A stretch of DNA of 35,897 nt from an uncultured Spirochaetaceae bacterium (GCA_902766125.1 CACXCG010000057.1:1-35897), one strand, 5' to 3'; numbered from the stretch's first letter, positions 15,891-26,114 are shown. Notes: generated by a model from the sequence alone, not told the origin. Made by a program: numbers and translations.

Positions 15891-16526
15891 ATGAAAGGTC
15901 TGATAGCAAAAAAAGTGGGAATGACCCAGGTGTTTGACGAAAACGGAAACCTGACACCAGTAACCGTGATCCGCGTCGAACCGAACACTGTCATTGCTAC
16001 AAAAACAGAGGAAAAATGCGGCTACAATGCGGTCGTGCTTGGTCTCGATGACTTGAAACAGTTGAAAGACGGCACTTTTAAGACCTCAAAATCGTATGCC
16101 GGTCAGTTTCCCAAGGACATCACGCCAAAGCGTCATCTCAAGGAATTCCGTGATTTTGATGGCGAAGTAAAAGTTGGCGATCAGATTGGCGTTGAACTGT
16201 TTAACGGAGTGCGTTTTATTGACGTGACTGCCACCTCTAAAGGTAAGGGCTTTCAGGGCGTCATGAAGCGGTGGGGATTCCACGGCGGACGCGCAACTCA
16301 CGGTTCTAAATTCCATCGCGAGGCTGGTGGTACCGGTGCATGTACAACTCCGGGACACACACTTAAAGGTATTAAGATGCCTGGTCACATGGGTTTTGAA
16401 CGCGTTACGGTGCAGAATCTCAAGGTTGTTAAAGTTGACCCTGAGCTCAAAGTTCTGATGGTACGCGGTGCAGTTCCTGGCGTAAAAGACTGTACCCTCA
16501 TCGTTAGGGCAGCTGTTAAGAAATAA
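15891..16526 (+). CDS. rplC: 50S ribosomal protein L3
   Basis: The product is 211 residues, normal for L3, an early assembly protein whose long loop reaches the peptidyl transferase centre. It begins MKGLIAKKVGMTQVFDENG, the family N-terminus. It contains the loop region GFQGVMKRWGFHGGRATHGS and the following GHTLKGIKMPGHMG. AAGGAG lies before the ATG at 15891. It is 14 bases upstream of rplD. Confidence 0.97.
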   Translation: MKGLIAKKVGMTQVFDENGNLTPVTVIRVEPNTVIATKTEEKCGYNAVVLGLDDLKQLKDGTFKTSKSYAGQFPKDITPKRHLKEFRDFDGEVKVGDQIGVELFNGVRFIDVTATSKGKGFQGVMKRWGFHGGRATHGSKFHREAGGTGACTTPGHTLKGIKMPGHMGFERVTVQNLKVVKVDPELKVLMVRGAVPGVKDCTLIVRAAVKK

Positions 16527-16540
16527 GGTCGAGGAATAGT

Positions 16541-17203
16541 ATGGAAAAGAAAGTCTATTCAATCGATGGCAAAGAAGTCAGGACAATTAATCTTGATGAT
16601 AAAATTTTCGGTCTTCCCGTGAACGAGGATGTTATCTACTACGCCATCACAAACGAACTGGCAAATATGCGTGTGGGAACAGCCTGTACAAAAACCCGTG
16701 CTGAGGTTCATGGCTCAAATGCTAAACCGTACAAGCAGAAGGGAACAGGTAATGCTCGTCGTGGTGACAAAAAATCACCAATCACTGTTGGTGGTGGTAC
16801 CATTTTTGGACCTAAACCCCGCGACTACAGCTACTACATGCCTAAGAAAGAAAAGCGTCTTGCAATGAAGTCTATCCTTAGCCTTAAGGCACAGGACGAC
16901 AGTCTGACTGTTGTAGAAGACTTTACCGTTGAAAGCGGCAAGACAAAAGATTTGGTTAAGATTCTTACCAACCTGACACAGGCTGATAAAGCTGCACAGG
17001 TTGCAAAAGAAACCCGCACTGTTATCCTTCTTAAGGATGACGACAAGCAGATTAAACAGGCTGGACGCAACCTTCACAATGTGCACTTCCTGTCATTCAA
17101 CCGTCTGCGCGCACACGACTTGTACTATGCACGCAAGGTAATTCTGCTGGAAGGTGCTGCAAAGAATCTGTCTGAATTCTATGCGAAAGTGGAGGCTGAA
17201 TAA
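16541..17203 (+). CDS. rplD: 50S ribosomal protein L4
   Basis: The product is 220 residues, in the normal range. L4 lines the exit tunnel through an extended loop and in some bacteria represses the S10 operon. The loop is recognised in [20 protein letters not shown] followed by [20 protein letters not shown]. The globular part resumes at [16 protein letters not shown]. The ATG at 16541 is preceded by GAGGAATAGT. Its TAA overlaps the rplW ATG. Confidence 0.96.
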   Translation: MEKKVYSIDGKEVRTINLDDKIFGLPVNEDVIYYAITNELANMRVGTACTKTRAEVHGSNAKPYKQKGTGNARRGDKKSPITVGGGTIFGPKPRDYSYYMPKKEKRLAMKSILSLKAQDDSLTVVEDFTVESGKTKDLVKILTNLTQADKAAQVAKETRTVILLKDDDKQIKQAGRNLHNVHFLSFNRLRAHDLYYARKVILLEGAAKNLSEFYAKVEAE

Positions 17204-17487
17204 TGAACTACGAAGATGTTCTTATTAAACCGGTACTTTCTGAAAAAGCAACTATGCTGCGCGAACAGAACAAATACACGTTCGTAGTAAGCAAGGATGC
17301 TACAAAGTTTCAGATTAAGGAAGCTGTGCGCAAGCTCTTCAATGTAAAAGTTGTTGACTGCACAACTATGAATGTTAGAGGCAAGGAAAAACGCCTGCGC
17401 GGTAGACCCGGTATGACAGCCGGCTACAAAAAGGCAATCGTTAAACTTGCACCTGGCGAAACAATTAAGGTGTTCGAAGGCGCTTAA
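17203..17487 (+). CDS. rplW: 50S ribosomal protein L23
   Basis: The product is 94 residues. L23 sits at the tunnel exit and docks trigger factor and SRP. The family pattern is clear: [39 protein letters not shown], then LFNVKVVDCTTMNVRGKEKR. The ATG overlaps the rplD stop (TAATG), implying coupled translation. Thirty bases separate it from rplB. Confidence 0.96.
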   Translation: MNYEDVLIKPVLSEKATMLREQNKYTFVVSKDATKFQIKEAVRKLFNVKVVDCTTMNVRGKEKRLRGRPGMTAGYKKAIVKLAPGETIKVFEGA

Positions 17488-17516
17488 GCCTTTGAAAAGG
17501 AAATAAGGGGAACCAT

Positions 17517-18341
17517 ATGGCTCTTAAAATATTCAAGCCCTATACACAGGGAACCCGCTCACGTGTTGATTTGGTACGTGATGCAATTACAGCCGATAAA
17601 CCCGAAAAAAGCCTTACCAGCGGTCGCTTAAGAAAAGCAGGTCGCGGTGCTGGCGGACGTATTTCTGTACGTCACCAGGGTGGCGGTCATAAGAGAAAGT
17701 ATCGTGAAATTGACTTTAAGCGCAATAAGCACGGTATTCCTGGAACGGTTAAGTCTATTGAGTATGATCCGTACCGCAGCGCAGATATCGCTCTGATTGC
17801 TTATGCAGACGGCGAAAAACGCTACATCATTGCTCCGAAAGGACTGACTGTTGGACAGAAGATTATGTCTGGTGAAAACGCTCTCCCGACTGTTGGCAAT
17901 GCTCTGCCGCTGTCAGCAATCCCGGTTGGTTTTACCGTTCATAACATTGAACTTCAGCTTGGCCGCGGTGGTCAGTTGGTACGTTCGGCTGGTGCAGGTG
18001 CTCTGGTTGCAGCAAAAGAAGGTGACTATGTTACCATCCGTCTGCCGTCAAGCGAACTTCGCCGCATCAACGGAAAGTGCTATGCAACAATTGGTATTGT
18101 TGGTAACGAAGACCGCATGAACACAAAATTGGGTAAGGCTGGCCGCAACCGCTGGCGTGGTGTGCGTCCGACCGTCCGTGGTATGGCTATGAACCCTGTC
18201 GATCATCCGCTTGGTGGTGGTGAAGGTGCAGGTAAAGGTCATCATCCCGTTACTCCTTGGGGACAGCCTTGTCGTGGTTACAAAACCCGCAACAAGAGAA
18301 AGACTTCAAGTCGTTTCATTATCAGCCGTCGCAAGAAGTAG
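17517..18341 (+). CDS. rplB: 50S ribosomal protein L2
   Basis: The product is 274 residues, as usual for L2, which is needed for subunit joining and peptidyl transferase activity. It shows [20 protein letters not shown] near residue 43, [20 protein letters not shown] in the middle, and the near-invariant [18 protein letters not shown] with the conserved histidine, followed by [13 protein letters not shown]. The ATG at 17517 follows AAGGGGAACCAT. Confidence 0.98.
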   Translation: MALKIFKPYTQGTRSRVDLVRDAITADKPEKSLTSGRLRKAGRGAGGRISVRHQGGGHKRKYREIDFKRNKHGIPGTVKSIEYDPYRSADIALIAYADGEKRYIIAPKGLTVGQKIMSGENALPTVGNALPLSAIPVGFTVHNIELQLGRGGQLVRSAGAGALVAAKEGDYVTIRLPSSELRRINGKCYATIGIVGNEDRMNTKLGKAGRNRWRGVRPTVRGMAMNPVDHPLGGGEGAGKGHHPVTPWGQPCRGYKTRNKRKTSSRFIISRRKK

Positions 18342-18355
18342 GGTAGGAGTTACAA

Positions 18356-18637
18356 GTGTCAAGATCTGTTAAAAAAGGTCCTTTTGTAGAGAAATCTCTG
18401 TACAAAAAGGTTTCCGAAATGAACAAAGCAACAGCCGCAGATAAGAAAATAATCAAAACTTATTCTCGCTGCTCTACAATCATCCCGGAAATGGTAGGAA
18501 ATACTATTTCTGTGCATAATGGTAAGACTTGGATTCCTGTGTATATCACAGAAAACCTGGTCGGTCACAAGCTTGGCGAATTTGCTGCTACCCGTACTTT
18601 CAAAGGTCACGGTGGCGACAAGGCAGCTAAGAAATAA
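18356..18637 (+). CDS. rpsS: 30S ribosomal protein S19
   Basis: The product is 93 residues, typical of S19, which with S13 forms the head contact to the 50S subunit. It begins [18 protein letters not shown] and contains [20 protein letters not shown] and [16 protein letters not shown]. Translation starts at GTG (18356), supported by TAGGAG at 18344-18349 and the family N-terminus. It is followed by rplV after 11 bases. Confidence 0.96.
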   Translation: MSRSVKKGPFVEKSLYKKVSEMNKATAADKKIIKTYSRCSTIIPEMVGNTISVHNGKTWIPVYITENLVGHKLGEFAATRTFKGHGGDKAAKK

Positions 18638-18648
18638 GGAAGGGTACT

Positions 18649-19029
18649 ATGGCTAGAACAAAGAATGCAAATAAACCTGCAAAGACAGGCTATAGCGCAG
18701 TAACAAAATTCCTTATCGCTTCGCCGACAAAAGTTCGTCCGGTAGCAAATGTTATCAAACGCAAGTCTGCGTCAGAAGCACTCGCTATCCTGGAGAATAT
18801 GACGCAGAAGGGTGCACGCCTCATTGATGGAACACTCAAGAGTGCAGTTGCAAATGCCCTGCAGGCTAACACAAAACTCGATGAAGATATGCTGTATGTT
18901 AAGGAAATTCGCATTGACGAAGGTCCTCGTCTTAAGAGAGTATGGTTCCGCGGCCGTGGTCGTGCGGATCAGCTGCTTAAGCGCATGTGCCATATCACTG
19001 TCGTCGTAGACGAGAAGGCGGGTAAATAA
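18649..19029 (+). CDS. rplV: 50S ribosomal protein L22
   Basis: The product is 126 residues, slightly longer than the E. coli protein because of an N-terminal lead of about 14 residues rich in Ala, Lys and Asn. L22 contributes a hairpin to the exit tunnel. The core is seen in [40 protein letters not shown] and [25 protein letters not shown] lies before the ATG at 18649. The stop TAA is directly followed by the rpsC ATG. Confidence 0.95.
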   Translation: MARTKNANKPAKTGYSAVTKFLIASPTKVRPVANVIKRKSASEALAILENMTQKGARLIDGTLKSAVANALQANTKLDEDMLYVKEIRIDEGPRLKRVWFRGRGRADQLLKRMCHITVVVDEKAGK

Positions 19030-19782
19030 ATGGGTCAGAAAGTAAGTCCTATCGGTTTGCGTCTTGGAATTAACAAGACATGGCAGTCCCGTTGGTATGC
19101 AGATCCCCGTGAGTATGCAGACCTGTTCCTGGAAGATATGAAAATCCGCAAGATGGTATCTGATCTTCCTGAATGTAAGAACGCGGACATTGCAGAGATC
19201 GAAATCGTCCGTCACCCCCAGCGTGTTACAATCGTAATTCATACGGCACGCCCTGGTGTGATTATTGGTCAGAAGGGTGCAACTATCGAAAAGGTAAGTG
19301 CAGACATTCAGAAACAGCTGACCAAAAAGGTACAGATTAAGATTAAGGAAGTGAAGCGTGCAGAAGTAAATGCTTCTCTTATCGCTCAGAACATTGCCCG
19401 CCAGCTTGCTGGACGTGGATCTTTCCGCAAGGCACTTAAACAGGCTTCTGCTAACGCAATGAAGTCAGGTGCACAGGGAATTAAGATTCGTCTGTCTGGT
19501 CGTCTTGGTGGCGCTGATATGAGCCGCTCAGAAGAGCACAAAGAGGGACGCGTTCCGCTCCACACACTCCGTGCTGACATTGACTACGGTTTTTATGAAG
19601 CACTGACAACATACGGCAAAATCGGTGTTAAAGTTTGGGTGTACAACGGCATGAACTATGGCCACGAGCTTAACGAAGATGCAGGTGAACTTGTTCGCAA
19701 GAACCGCTCTAACCGTTCAGGTTCAGACCGCAAGGGTGCCCGCGCTCCGAAAGCCGAGGGAGGAAAAGTAGAAAATGCTTAG
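19030..19782 (+). CDS. rpsC: 30S ribosomal protein S3
   Basis: The product is 250 residues. S3 lines the mRNA entry tunnel and has helicase-supporting Arg/Lys residues. It starts [20 protein letters not shown]. The KH domain has the GXXG-type loop in [16 protein letters not shown]. The C-terminal domain contains [20 protein letters not shown], and a charged tail ends in EGGKVENA. The last eight bases overlap rplP. Confidence 0.97.
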   Translation: MGQKVSPIGLRLGINKTWQSRWYADPREYADLFLEDMKIRKMVSDLPECKNADIAEIEIVRHPQRVTIVIHTARPGVIIGQKGATIEKVSADIQKQLTKKVQIKIKEVKRAEVNASLIAQNIARQLAGRGSFRKALKQASANAMKSGAQGIKIRLSGRLGGADMSRSEEHKEGRVPLHTLRADIDYGFYEALTTYGKIGVKVWVYNGMNYGHELNEDAGELVRKNRSNRSGSDRKGARAPKAEGGKVENA

Positions 19783-20191
19783 TCCTAAGAGAGTTGCACA
19801 CCGCAAGGTTCAGCGCGGTAAGATTAAAGGCTGCGCAACCCGCGACAATACAATTGATTTTGGAGACTTAGCGCTTGTTGCTATGGAGCCGGTTTGGCTT
19901 GCAGCAAAGCACATTGAAGCTGCTCGTGTTGCAATCAACCGCTGCATGGACCGTAAGGGTAAGATTTGGACCCGCGTGTTCCCCGACAAGCCTATTTCTA
20001 AGAAGCCTGCTGAAACCCGTATGGGTAAAGGTAAAGGCGCACCGGAATTCTGGGCAGCATCAATAAAGCCTGGAATGATTCTGTTTGAAGTTGGTGGCGT
20101 TGACAAGGCCATTGCTGAAAAAGCACTGCACCTTGCAGCAAGCAAACTGCCAATCAAAACTAAGGTTGCATTCCGCCCGACAGTGGACTAA
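19775..20191 (+). CDS. rplP: 50S ribosomal protein L16
   Basis: The product is 138 residues, the usual size. L16 helps shape the A-site tRNA cavity. It begins [19 protein letters not shown] and includes the conserved [20 protein letters not shown], with the arginine between KPAET and MGKG that is often hydroxylated in L16, and [13 protein letters not shown]. The ATG at 19775 lies inside the end of rpsC, with GGGAGGA about 15 bases upstream, so coupled translation is likely. Confidence 0.96.
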   Translation: MLSPKRVAHRKVQRGKIKGCATRDNTIDFGDLALVAMEPVWLAAKHIEAARVAINRCMDRKGKIWTRVFPDKPISKKPAETRMGKGKGAPEFWAASIKPGMILFEVGGVDKAIAEKALHLAASKLPIKTKVAFRPTVD

Positions 20192-20201
20192 GGAGTAAGA
20201 A

Positions 20202-20438
20202 ATGGCAGACAAGAAAAAGAATAACAAAGAACTTTCTTACGCCGAGCTCGTTGCACAGCGCGATGACCTCAAGAAGAAGTACATGGACCTTCGCTTCCAG
20301 ATGGTGATTGGTCATGTAGATAACCCCATGCAGAAGCGTACCATGCGCCGCGAAATTGCACGCCTGAATACGCTCATTCATCAGCAGGACCTGGCAAAGT
20401 TCCGGGCAGCTGCTGCTGAAGCAATTGCTGCAAAATAA
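20202..20438 (+). CDS. rpmC: 50S ribosomal protein L29
   Basis: The product is 78 residues. L29 is a small helical protein near the tunnel exit. The protein has a charged N-terminus (MADKKKNNKEL), then the helix pair SYAELVAQRDDLKKKYMDLR and RTMRREIARLNTLIHQQDL. An Ala-rich tail makes it a little longer than many L29 proteins. The start has AAGGAG at 20190-20195. Its order between rplP and rpsQ confirms identity. Confidence 0.94.
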   Translation: MADKKKNNKELSYAELVAQRDDLKKKYMDLRFQMVIGHVDNPMQKRTMRREIARLNTLIHQQDLAKFRAAAAEAIAAK

Positions 20439-20451
20439 GTAGGAGCTGACC

Positions 20452-20724
20452 GTGGAAGAACAGAACGTTCAAAAGAAGGGCAGAAAACGTGCATTCGTAG
20501 GTATTGTTACCAGCGACAAAATGGATAAGACCATCGTCGTTTCTATCAATACTAAGAAAATGGACCGCCTTTACAAGAAATATGTTACGCGGACCAAGAA
20601 ATGCAAGGCACATGACGAAAATAACGATGCACACATTGGTGACACCGTTCGTATCGTAGAGTGCGCACCTATCAGCAAAGACAAGTGCTGGCGTCTCGAC
20701 TCAGTTGTCGAGCGTGCAAAGTAA
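20452..20724 (+). CDS. rpsQ: 30S ribosomal protein S17
   Basis: The product is 90 residues, an OB-fold primary binder of 16S rRNA. Family text includes AFVGIVTSDKMDKTIVVSIN and KAHDENNDAHIGDTVRIVEC, and CWRLDSVVERAK at the end. The start is GTG at 20452, supported by TAGGAG upstream. It lies between rpmC and rplN as usual in the spc region. Confidence 0.95.
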   Translation: MEEQNVQKKGRKRAFVGIVTSDKMDKTIVVSINTKKMDRLYKKYVTRTKKCKAHDENNDAHIGDTVRIVECAPISKDKCWRLDSVVERAK

Positions 20725-20741
20725 GGTAAGGAGTTAACAGT

Positions 20742-21110
20742 ATGATTCAGATGCAGTCAAATCTGGTCGTTGCCGATAACTCTGGAGCCAAAATGGTTCA
20801 GTGCATTAAGGTGCTTGGTGGAACACACCGCCGCTATGCAGGTATTGGTGACATTGTTGTGGTAGCTGTGAAGGAAGCAATCCCCACATCTACAATTAAA
20901 GAAGGTTCAGTGCAGAAGGCTGTAATCGTTCGTGTTGCGAAAGAATACCGCCGCCCCGACGGAACTTACATCCGCTTCGACGACAACGCTTGTGTTATCG
21001 TAGATGCAGACAAGAACCCCAAGGGAAAGCGCATTTTTGGACCGGTAGCCCGCGAGCTGCGTGATAAGGATTTTATGAAAATCATTTCACTTGCTCCGGA
21101 AGTACTGTAA
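20742..21110 (+). CDS. rplN: 50S ribosomal protein L14
   Basis: The product is 122 residues, the invariant length of L14. It contacts 16S rRNA at an intersubunit bridge and is the docking site of the silencing factor RsfS. The protein begins [20 protein letters not shown], with [20 protein letters not shown] and [20 protein letters not shown] following. AAGGAG precedes the ATG. Confidence 0.97.
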   Translation: MIQMQSNLVVADNSGAKMVQCIKVLGGTHRRYAGIGDIVVVAVKEAIPTSTIKEGSVQKAVIVRVAKEYRRPDGTYIRFDDNACVIVDADKNPKGKRIFGPVARELRDKDFMKIISLAPEVL

Positions 21111-21126
21111 GGAGTTGTGAATCGCT

Positions 21127-21450
21127 ATGCAGCAGAAACATAAGATTCATAAGGACGACAACGTTGAGATTCTTGCCGGAAAAGACAAGGGAAAGCGTGG
21201 AACAGTTATTCGCGTGTTTGAAAAGAACGGACACGTACGCGTAATTATTGGTGGCGCTAACCTGGTAAAGAAGGCAATCAGACGTAGAAGCCAGCAGGAT
21301 GCAGGCGGTATTGCCGAAGTAGAAGCTCCGCTGGATATTTCAAATGTGGCGATCGTATGCAAAAAATGCGGACGCCCTGTGAAAGTAGGATATAAACTTG
21401 ACGGCGACAAGAAGATTCGTGTTTGCCGCAAGTGTGGAGAAGCACTGTAA
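21127..21450 (+). CDS. rplX: 50S ribosomal protein L24 (zinc-ribbon form)
   Basis: The product is 107 residues. L24 is an assembly initiator near the tunnel exit. The KOW domain is seen in [20 protein letters not shown]. The C-terminal third carries two CxxC pairs, CKKCGRP and CRKCGEAL, so this copy keeps a likely zinc ribbon that many L24 proteins have lost. The TAA overlaps the rplE ATG by one base. Confidence 0.95.
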   Translation: MQQKHKIHKDDNVEILAGKDKGKRGTVIRVFEKNGHVRVIIGGANLVKKAIRRRSQQDAGGIAEVEAPLDISNVAIVCKKCGRPVKVGYKLDGDKKIRVCRKCGEAL

Positions 21451-22001
21451 TGGAAAAGTACGAACCACGGCTTAAGAAAGTCTATAAGGAAACAATCGCT
21501 CCCGAACTCTTCAAAGAGATGGGATACACATCAACCATGCAGATTCCTCGTTTGCAGAAAATCGTAGTAAGCATGGGTGTAGGCGAAGCTCTCACGAATA
21601 AGAAACTTCTTGATGCTGCAGTTACAGATCTTACTCAAATTACCGGTCAGAAGGCCGTTAAAACAAAAGCTAAGAAAAGTATTGCAAACTTCAAGCTTCG
21701 TGAAGGCAACGAAATTGGTGCAATGGTGACACTGCGCGGTGCTCGTATGTACGAGTTCCTTGACCGCCTTGTTAATGTTGCGCTCCCGCGTGTTAAGGAT
21801 TTCCGCGGAATCAAGGCTACCGGCTTTGATGGTCACGGAAACTTCTCTCTTGGTATTACGGAACAGATTATCTTCCCTGAAATTGACTTTGATAAAATCG
21901 TCAAAATCGCGGGTATGAATATCAGTATCGTCACCACTGCCCGTACTGATGCAGAAGCTCGGGCATTGCTTACCAAGTTCAATATGCCGTTCAGGAAGTA
22001 A
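21450..22001 (+). CDS. rplE: 50S ribosomal protein L5
   Basis: The product is 183 residues, normal for L5, which binds 5S rRNA and contacts P-site tRNA. The start ATG at 21450 overlaps the rplX stop and gives [20 protein letters not shown], the family N-terminus; a longer in-frame extension to 21423 is not needed. Conserved segments are [35 protein letters not shown] and the C-terminal [20 protein letters not shown]. Confidence 0.96.
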   Translation: MEKYEPRLKKVYKETIAPELFKEMGYTSTMQIPRLQKIVVSMGVGEALTNKKLLDAAVTDLTQITGQKAVKTKAKKSIANFKLREGNEIGAMVTLRGARMYEFLDRLVNVALPRVKDFRGIKATGFDGHGNFSLGITEQIIFPEIDFDKIVKIAGMNISIVTTARTDAEARALLTKFNMPFRK

Positions 22002-22012
22002 GGAAGTAGTTC

Positions 22013-22198
22013 ATGGCTAAGAAATCATTGATTATCAAGTCGAAACGCACTCCCAAGTACAGCACCCGTAAGTACAACCGGTGCGAGCTGTGCGGACGAC
22101 CCCACGGATATTTGCGCAAGTATAAGATTTGCCGCATTTGTTTCCGCAAGTTAGCTAGTGAAGGCCTGTTACCGGGCGTCACTAAGTCAAGTTGGTAG
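22013..22198 (+). CDS. rpsN: 30S ribosomal protein S14, zinc type
   Basis: The product is 61 residues, the short zinc-containing form of S14, an essential head protein. The zinc site is [20 protein letters not shown], with both CxxC pairs intact. The C-terminal segment [18 protein letters not shown] is the family signature. GGAAGT precedes the ATG. It sits between rplE and rpsH, the standard place. Confidence 0.96.
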   Translation: MAKKSLIIKSKRTPKYSTRKYNRCELCGRPHGYLRKYKICRICFRKLASEGLLPGVTKSSW

Positions 22199-22215
22199 AG
22201 TGACAGGAGAATAGA

Positions 22216-22617
22216 ATGGCAGCTTCAGACCCTATTGCAGATATGCTCTCAAAAGTCCAGAATGCGGCAAGAGCCGGTCACGAGAAAGTTGACGTTCCTG
22301 CTTCAAAAATGAAGTTGGAAATTGTCAAAATCCTGAAGACTGAAGGATATATCAAGAACTTCAAGAAGATTCAGGATGACGATGCTCACAACATTATCCG
22401 CATCTTTATTAAATACGACGAGTCAAACAAGCCGGTTATCCACGGAATGAAAAAGATTTCAACTCCTGGTCGCCGCGTTTACTCTGGTTACAAGGAATTA
22501 CCGCGCGTTTTCAACGGTTACGGTACATTGATTGTTTCAACATCAAGTGGTGTGACAACTGGCAAAAAGGCAACCGAAAAACAGGTTGGCGGCGAGTTGA
22601 TCTGCACTGTATGGTAA
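22216..22617 (+). CDS. rpsH: 30S ribosomal protein S8
   Basis: The product is 133 residues, typical of S8, a central-domain 16S rRNA binder that represses the spc operon in E. coli. The protein begins [20 protein letters not shown] and has the conserved [20 protein letters not shown] near the C-terminus. GACAGGAGA precedes the ATG. No S8-site-like leader is obvious at the rplX-rplE junction, which is only an overlap. Confidence 0.96.
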   Translation: MAASDPIADMLSKVQNAARAGHEKVDVPASKMKLEIVKILKTEGYIKNFKKIQDDDAHNIIRIFIKYDESNKPVIHGMKKISTPGRRVYSGYKELPRVFNGYGTLIVSTSSGVTTGKKATEKQVGGELICTVW

Positions 22618-22629
22618 TAGGAGGAACTT

Positions 22630-23172
22630 ATGGCATCTAAAGTAGGTAAACTTCCTGTTGCAGTCCCTGCAGGTGTAACAATCAACGTTTCAGACAACCT
22701 GGTTACTGTAAAAGGTCCCAAGGGTGAACTTAAACAGGCTGTTTCTAACCTGGTTAAGATCGAAGTGAAGGGAACAGAACTTACTGTTACTCCTTCTGAC
22801 GAATCAAAGGCAGCAAGTGCTGCTCACGGTCTGTACCGCAACCTGATTAACAACATGGTTACTGGTGTAACAAACGGTTTCGCAAAGAGCCTTATTATCA
22901 CCGGTGTTGGTTATCGTGCAGAAGTTAAGGGAAAAGAACTGGTTATGAATCTTGGTTATTCTAATGAGTTCATTGCTATTATCCCCGAAGGTCTTACGGT
23001 AGCTGTTGACCAGAACGGTAAGATTACCATCTCTGGAATTGACAAGCAGAAGGTTGGCGAATTTAGTTCACAGATTCGCAAACTGCGTGGTCCTGAGCCT
23101 TACAAGGGCAAGGGAATTCGCTATGAAGACGAAGTTATCAGACGAAAAGTCGGTAAGACTGGCGTGAAATAA
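22630..23172 (+). CDS. rplF: 50S ribosomal protein L6
   Basis: The product is 180 residues, with the duplicated L6 fold near the factor-binding site. Features are [20 protein letters not shown] at the start, [17 protein letters not shown] in the centre and the C-terminal signature [28 protein letters not shown] precedes the ATG at 22630. Confidence 0.97.
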   Translation: MASKVGKLPVAVPAGVTINVSDNLVTVKGPKGELKQAVSNLVKIEVKGTELTVTPSDESKAASAAHGLYRNLINNMVTGVTNGFAKSLIITGVGYRAEVKGKELVMNLGYSNEFIAIIPEGLTVAVDQNGKITISGIDKQKVGEFSSQIRKLRGPEPYKGKGIRYEDEVIRRKVGKTGVK

Positions 23173-23183
23173 GGTGGATTGAT

Positions 23184-23546
23184 ATGTTGAGAAAAATGTC
23201 TGACAAGCAGCGCAAACGCCTGCACAGAAAGGTTCATATCCGCAAGTCAATTTATGGCACTGCTGAGCGCCCTCGTCTGACGGTGTTCAAGAGCGGACGC
23301 AATCTGTACGCACAGGTTGTTGATGATGATAAAGGCCACACTCTGGCTTCTATCTCAACGCTGGAAAAGGATTTTGTTGATCTTAAGGCAAACATTGCCA
23401 GTGCAACAAAACTTGGTGAGGCCCTTGGTTCACGCCTTAAGGACAAGAACATTACTAAAGTAGTGTTTGACCGTAACGGCTACCTGTATCATGGTGTGGT
23501 TAAGGCCCTTGCAGATGCAACCCGTAAAGCCGGGATCGAATTCTAG
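23184..23546 (+). CDS. rplR: 50S ribosomal protein L18
   Basis: The product is 120 residues. L18 binds 5S rRNA together with L5. Family text includes [20 protein letters not shown] and [20 protein letters not shown], ending [21 protein letters not shown] chose ATG at 23184 because AAGGTGG lies seven bases upstream; ATG at 23196 is a weaker alternative. Confidence 0.95.
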   Translation: MLRKMSDKQRKRLHRKVHIRKSIYGTAERPRLTVFKSGRNLYAQVVDDDKGHTLASISTLEKDFVDLKANIASATKLGEALGSRLKDKNITKVVFDRNGYLYHGVVKALADATRKAGIEF

Positions 23547-23555
23547 GAGTTGTTC

Positions 23556-24074
23556 ATGGATCAGAAAGACCAGAAGCATACAGACAGAAAGCCTTCCGAT
23601 GAGTTTATCGAAAAACTGGTAAAACTCAACCGCACTTCAAAGACTGTGAAGGGTGGTCGCCGCATGTCGTTCTCTGCACTTACTGTTGTAGGTGACCAGA
23701 AAGGACGCATCGGATTTGGATTTGGTAAGGCAAATGATGTAACTGAGGCAATCCGTAAGAGTCTTGAAAAGGCACGCGCTAACTTGATGTGTGTACCTGT
23801 TAAGAACGGAACTATTCCTCATGAAGTCATTGGTAAGTACAAGAGTTCTTCAGTGCTGCTTAAGCCTGCATGTCCCGGTACGGGCGTTAAGGCTGGCGGT
23901 CCGGTTCGCGCTGTAATGGATGCAGCCGGAATCACTGATGTTATTTCTAAGTCACAGGGTTCTCGCACATCGGTAAACGTAGTTCGTGCAACATTCGACG
24001 CAGTTACCAAGATGATGAATGCCCGTGCTGTGGCAGCTAACCGCGGCAAGACACTCGCTGAGATGTGGGGGTAA
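23556..24074 (+). CDS. rpsE: 30S ribosomal protein S5
   Basis: The product is 172 residues. S5 contributes to mRNA entry and decoding fidelity. It has [20 protein letters not shown], then [20 protein letters not shown] and [19 protein letters not shown], and the C-terminal [23 protein letters not shown] at 23556 lies six bases after AGGAG; a TTG two codons earlier touches that site and is unlikely to be used. The gene is followed at once by rpmD. Confidence 0.96.
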   Translation: MDQKDQKHTDRKPSDEFIEKLVKLNRTSKTVKGGRRMSFSALTVVGDQKGRIGFGFGKANDVTEAIRKSLEKARANLMCVPVKNGTIPHEVIGKYKSSSVLLKPACPGTGVKAGGPVRAVMDAAGITDVISKSQGSRTSVNVVRATFDAVTKMMNARAVAANRGKTLAEMWG

Positions 24075-24077
24075 ATG

Positions 24078-24263
24078 ATGGCAAAGAAATTGCGTGTTCA
24101 GTTGATTAAGAGCGTTATCGGTCAGAAGCCCGACAAAAAGGCAACCGTACGCAGTCTTGGACTTAAGAAAATAAACTCCGTAGTGGAACATGACGACACT
24201 CCCGCAATCCGCGGAATGGTTGCAAATGTTTCACACTTAGTGAAATGCGAGGAGATTGACTAA
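24078..24263 (+). CDS. rpmD: 50S ribosomal protein L30
   Basis: The product is 61 residues, typical of bacterial L30. It reads MAKKLRVQLIKSVIGQKPDK and has TVRSLGLKKINSVVEHDDTP. ATG also occurs at 24075, immediately after the rpsE stop; the second ATG gives the family N-terminus and better spacing from GGGGG at 24067-24071. Its TAA overlaps the rplO ATG. Confidence 0.94.
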   Translation: MAKKLRVQLIKSVIGQKPDKKATVRSLGLKKINSVVEHDDTPAIRGMVANVSHLVKCEEID

Positions 24264-24739
24264 TGTCAGAATTGAATCTGCACGCCCCTGAGGGTGCAAA
24301 TAAAAAGCCAAAGCGTGTTGGCCGCGGTTCTTCTTCTGGTCTGGGTACTACCGCCGGAAAAGGTAACAAAGGTCAGCAGTCACGTTCCGGAAAACCCGGT
24401 CCGTATGTTGGATTTGAAGGTGGCCAGATGCCGCTGTACCGCCGTATTGCACGCCGCGGTTTTTCAAACGATGTATTTAAGAAGGAATATGCTGTTGTTA
24501 ACCTGCGCGAGCTGGATGACAAGTTTGCTGACGGTGAAACCGTTGACAAGGCATCTCTGGTTGCAAAAGGCATCGTTTCTAAGGCAGACAAGCTGATTAA
24601 GGTTCTGGGAGATGGCGACATTTCTAAGAAGCTGACAGTTTCCGTTGATAAGGTTTCTGCATCTGCTAAAGAGAAGATCGAAAAAGCAGGTGGTTCTGTA
24701 ACTGTTACACAGGCAGACAAAGCAGAAGAAAAAAAATAA
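24263..24739 (+). CDS. rplO: 50S ribosomal protein L15
   Basis: The product is 158 residues. L15 is a late assembly protein with a long N-terminal tail threading 23S rRNA. The tail is clear: LHAPEGANKKPKRVGRGSSS, GLGTTAGKGNKGQQSRSGK and FEGGQMPLYRRIARRGFSN. A Lys/Glu-rich C-terminus (KAEEKK) ends the protein. The ATG overlaps the rpmD stop. It is followed by secY after 12 bases. Confidence 0.96.
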   Translation: MSELNLHAPEGANKKPKRVGRGSSSGLGTTAGKGNKGQQSRSGKPGPYVGFEGGQMPLYRRIARRGFSNDVFKKEYAVVNLRELDDKFADGETVDKASLVAKGIVSKADKLIKVLGDGDISKKLTVSVDKVSASAKEKIEKAGGSVTVTQADKAEEKK

Positions 24740-24751
24740 CGGAGAGGCCCC

Positions 24752-26086
24752 ATGGCAAACAATGCATTTGTAAACATGTTTAAGGTAAAGGAACTTCGTG
24801 ATCGTCTTTTCTTTACCTTCTTTATCCTCGCTGTATTCCGTCTGGGATGTGTTCTTACCATCCCGGGAATTAATGCCGCACTTCTGGTGCAGTATTTTAA
24901 CAGCTATGCGGAAAGTGCCGAAAGTGCGTTTGCCAGCTACATGGACTTTTTTGCCGGCGGAGCATTTGAAAAGTTTTCTGTGTTTATGTTGGGTGTAATG
25001 CCTTACATCTCTACACAGATTATCCTTCAGCTTGCTCTGGTGATTTTTCCTTCTCTTAAGAGAATTGCTCAGGAAGAAGGCGGTCAGCAGAAGGTTCAGG
25101 CATGGACTCGTATCGGTACCATTTTTGTGTGTCTGATTCAGGGCTATGCAATTACCGTTTATGCTGACTCTATTAACCAGCAGGTTGCAGGAACAATCAT
25201 CTTTGCAAACAAGGCATATTTCAAATTCCTTGCTATCTTTACGGTAACAACCGGCGCTATGGTTACAGTGTGGCTGGGCGACCAGATTACGGCACGCGGC
25301 ATTGGTAACGGTATTTCAATGCTCATTTTTGCAGGTATTGTGGCTCGTCTTCCCTCAGCATTGTGGGAACTGTACGGCGGAGTTTCTGCCGGTACAATCA
25401 ACCCGGTGTTTGCAATTGTAGCAGTGCTGCTGTTTATTGTAATTATCGGATTTGTCGTATACGAACAGTCCGGTGAACGCAAGATACCCGTGCACTATGC
25501 AAAACGCGTCGTAGGCCGCAAAATGTATGGCGGACAGAGCACATACATTCCGTTTAAAATCAATCCGTCAGGAGTTATCCCGATCATCTTTGCTTCTGCT
25601 TTCCTGACGTTCCCGTCACTGTTGGCAACAGCACTTTCTAGTAAAGCTACCTGGCTTCAGAAGGTTGCTGCTTTCTTGACCTACGGTGGATTGTGGTACA
25701 ATGTAATTCAAGTTTTGCTGATTATATTCTTTGCATACTTCTACACACAGGTAACCCTGAACCCCACAGAAATCGCAAAGAATATCCGCGAAAACGGTGG
25801 TTCTATTCCTGGAATCAGAACAGACAAAACCGAAGAATACCTTCAGAGGGTTTTAAACCGTCTGATTCTTCCCGGCTCGTTGTATCTGGCAGTTATTGCA
25901 CTGTTACCGAGCGTCATTCAGGCTGTATTCAAGTTCCCAATGTCAGTCGCAGGACTTATGGGTGGTACTTCACTGCTGATTCTGGTTGGCGTTGACCTTG
26001 ATACAATGGCACAGGTAGAGGCACTTCTTAAAATGCATCATCATGATGGATTTACCAAGAAAGGCCTTAAGCCACGGAGCCTGTAA
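24752..26086 (+). CDS. secY: Preprotein translocase subunit SecY
   Basis: The product is 444 residues, normal for SecY, the ten-span membrane channel for protein export. The N-terminus (MANNAFVNMFKVKELRDRLF) leads into the first span. The plug and second span region carries MLGVMPYISTQIILQLALV. The region around EQSGERKIPVHYAKRVVGRK is the conserved cytoplasmic loop that contacts SecA and ribosomes, and the C-terminal part includes NPTEIAKNIRENGGSIPGIR. CGGAGAGG precedes the ATG. Its partner secE is in the same window. A 203-base structured gap follows. Confidence 0.98.
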   Translation: MANNAFVNMFKVKELRDRLFFTFFILAVFRLGCVLTIPGINAALLVQYFNSYAESAESAFASYMDFFAGGAFEKFSVFMLGVMPYISTQIILQLALVIFPSLKRIAQEEGGQQKVQAWTRIGTIFVCLIQGYAITVYADSINQQVAGTIIFANKAYFKFLAIFTVTTGAMVTVWLGDQITARGIGNGISMLIFAGIVARLPSALWELYGGVSAGTINPVFAIVAVLLFIVIIGFVVYEQSGERKIPVHYAKRVVGRKMYGGQSTYIPFKINPSGVIPIIFASAFLTFPSLLATALSSKATWLQKVAAFLTYGGLWYNVIQVLLIIFFAYFYTQVTLNPTEIAKNIRENGGSIPGIRTDKTEEYLQRVLNRLILPGSLYLAVIALLPSVIQAVFKFPMSVAGLMGGTSLLILVGVDLDTMAQVEALLKMHHHDGFTKKGLKPRSL

Positions 26087-26114
26087 AATATTCCGTGTAA
26101 AAGTCTGGTTTTTG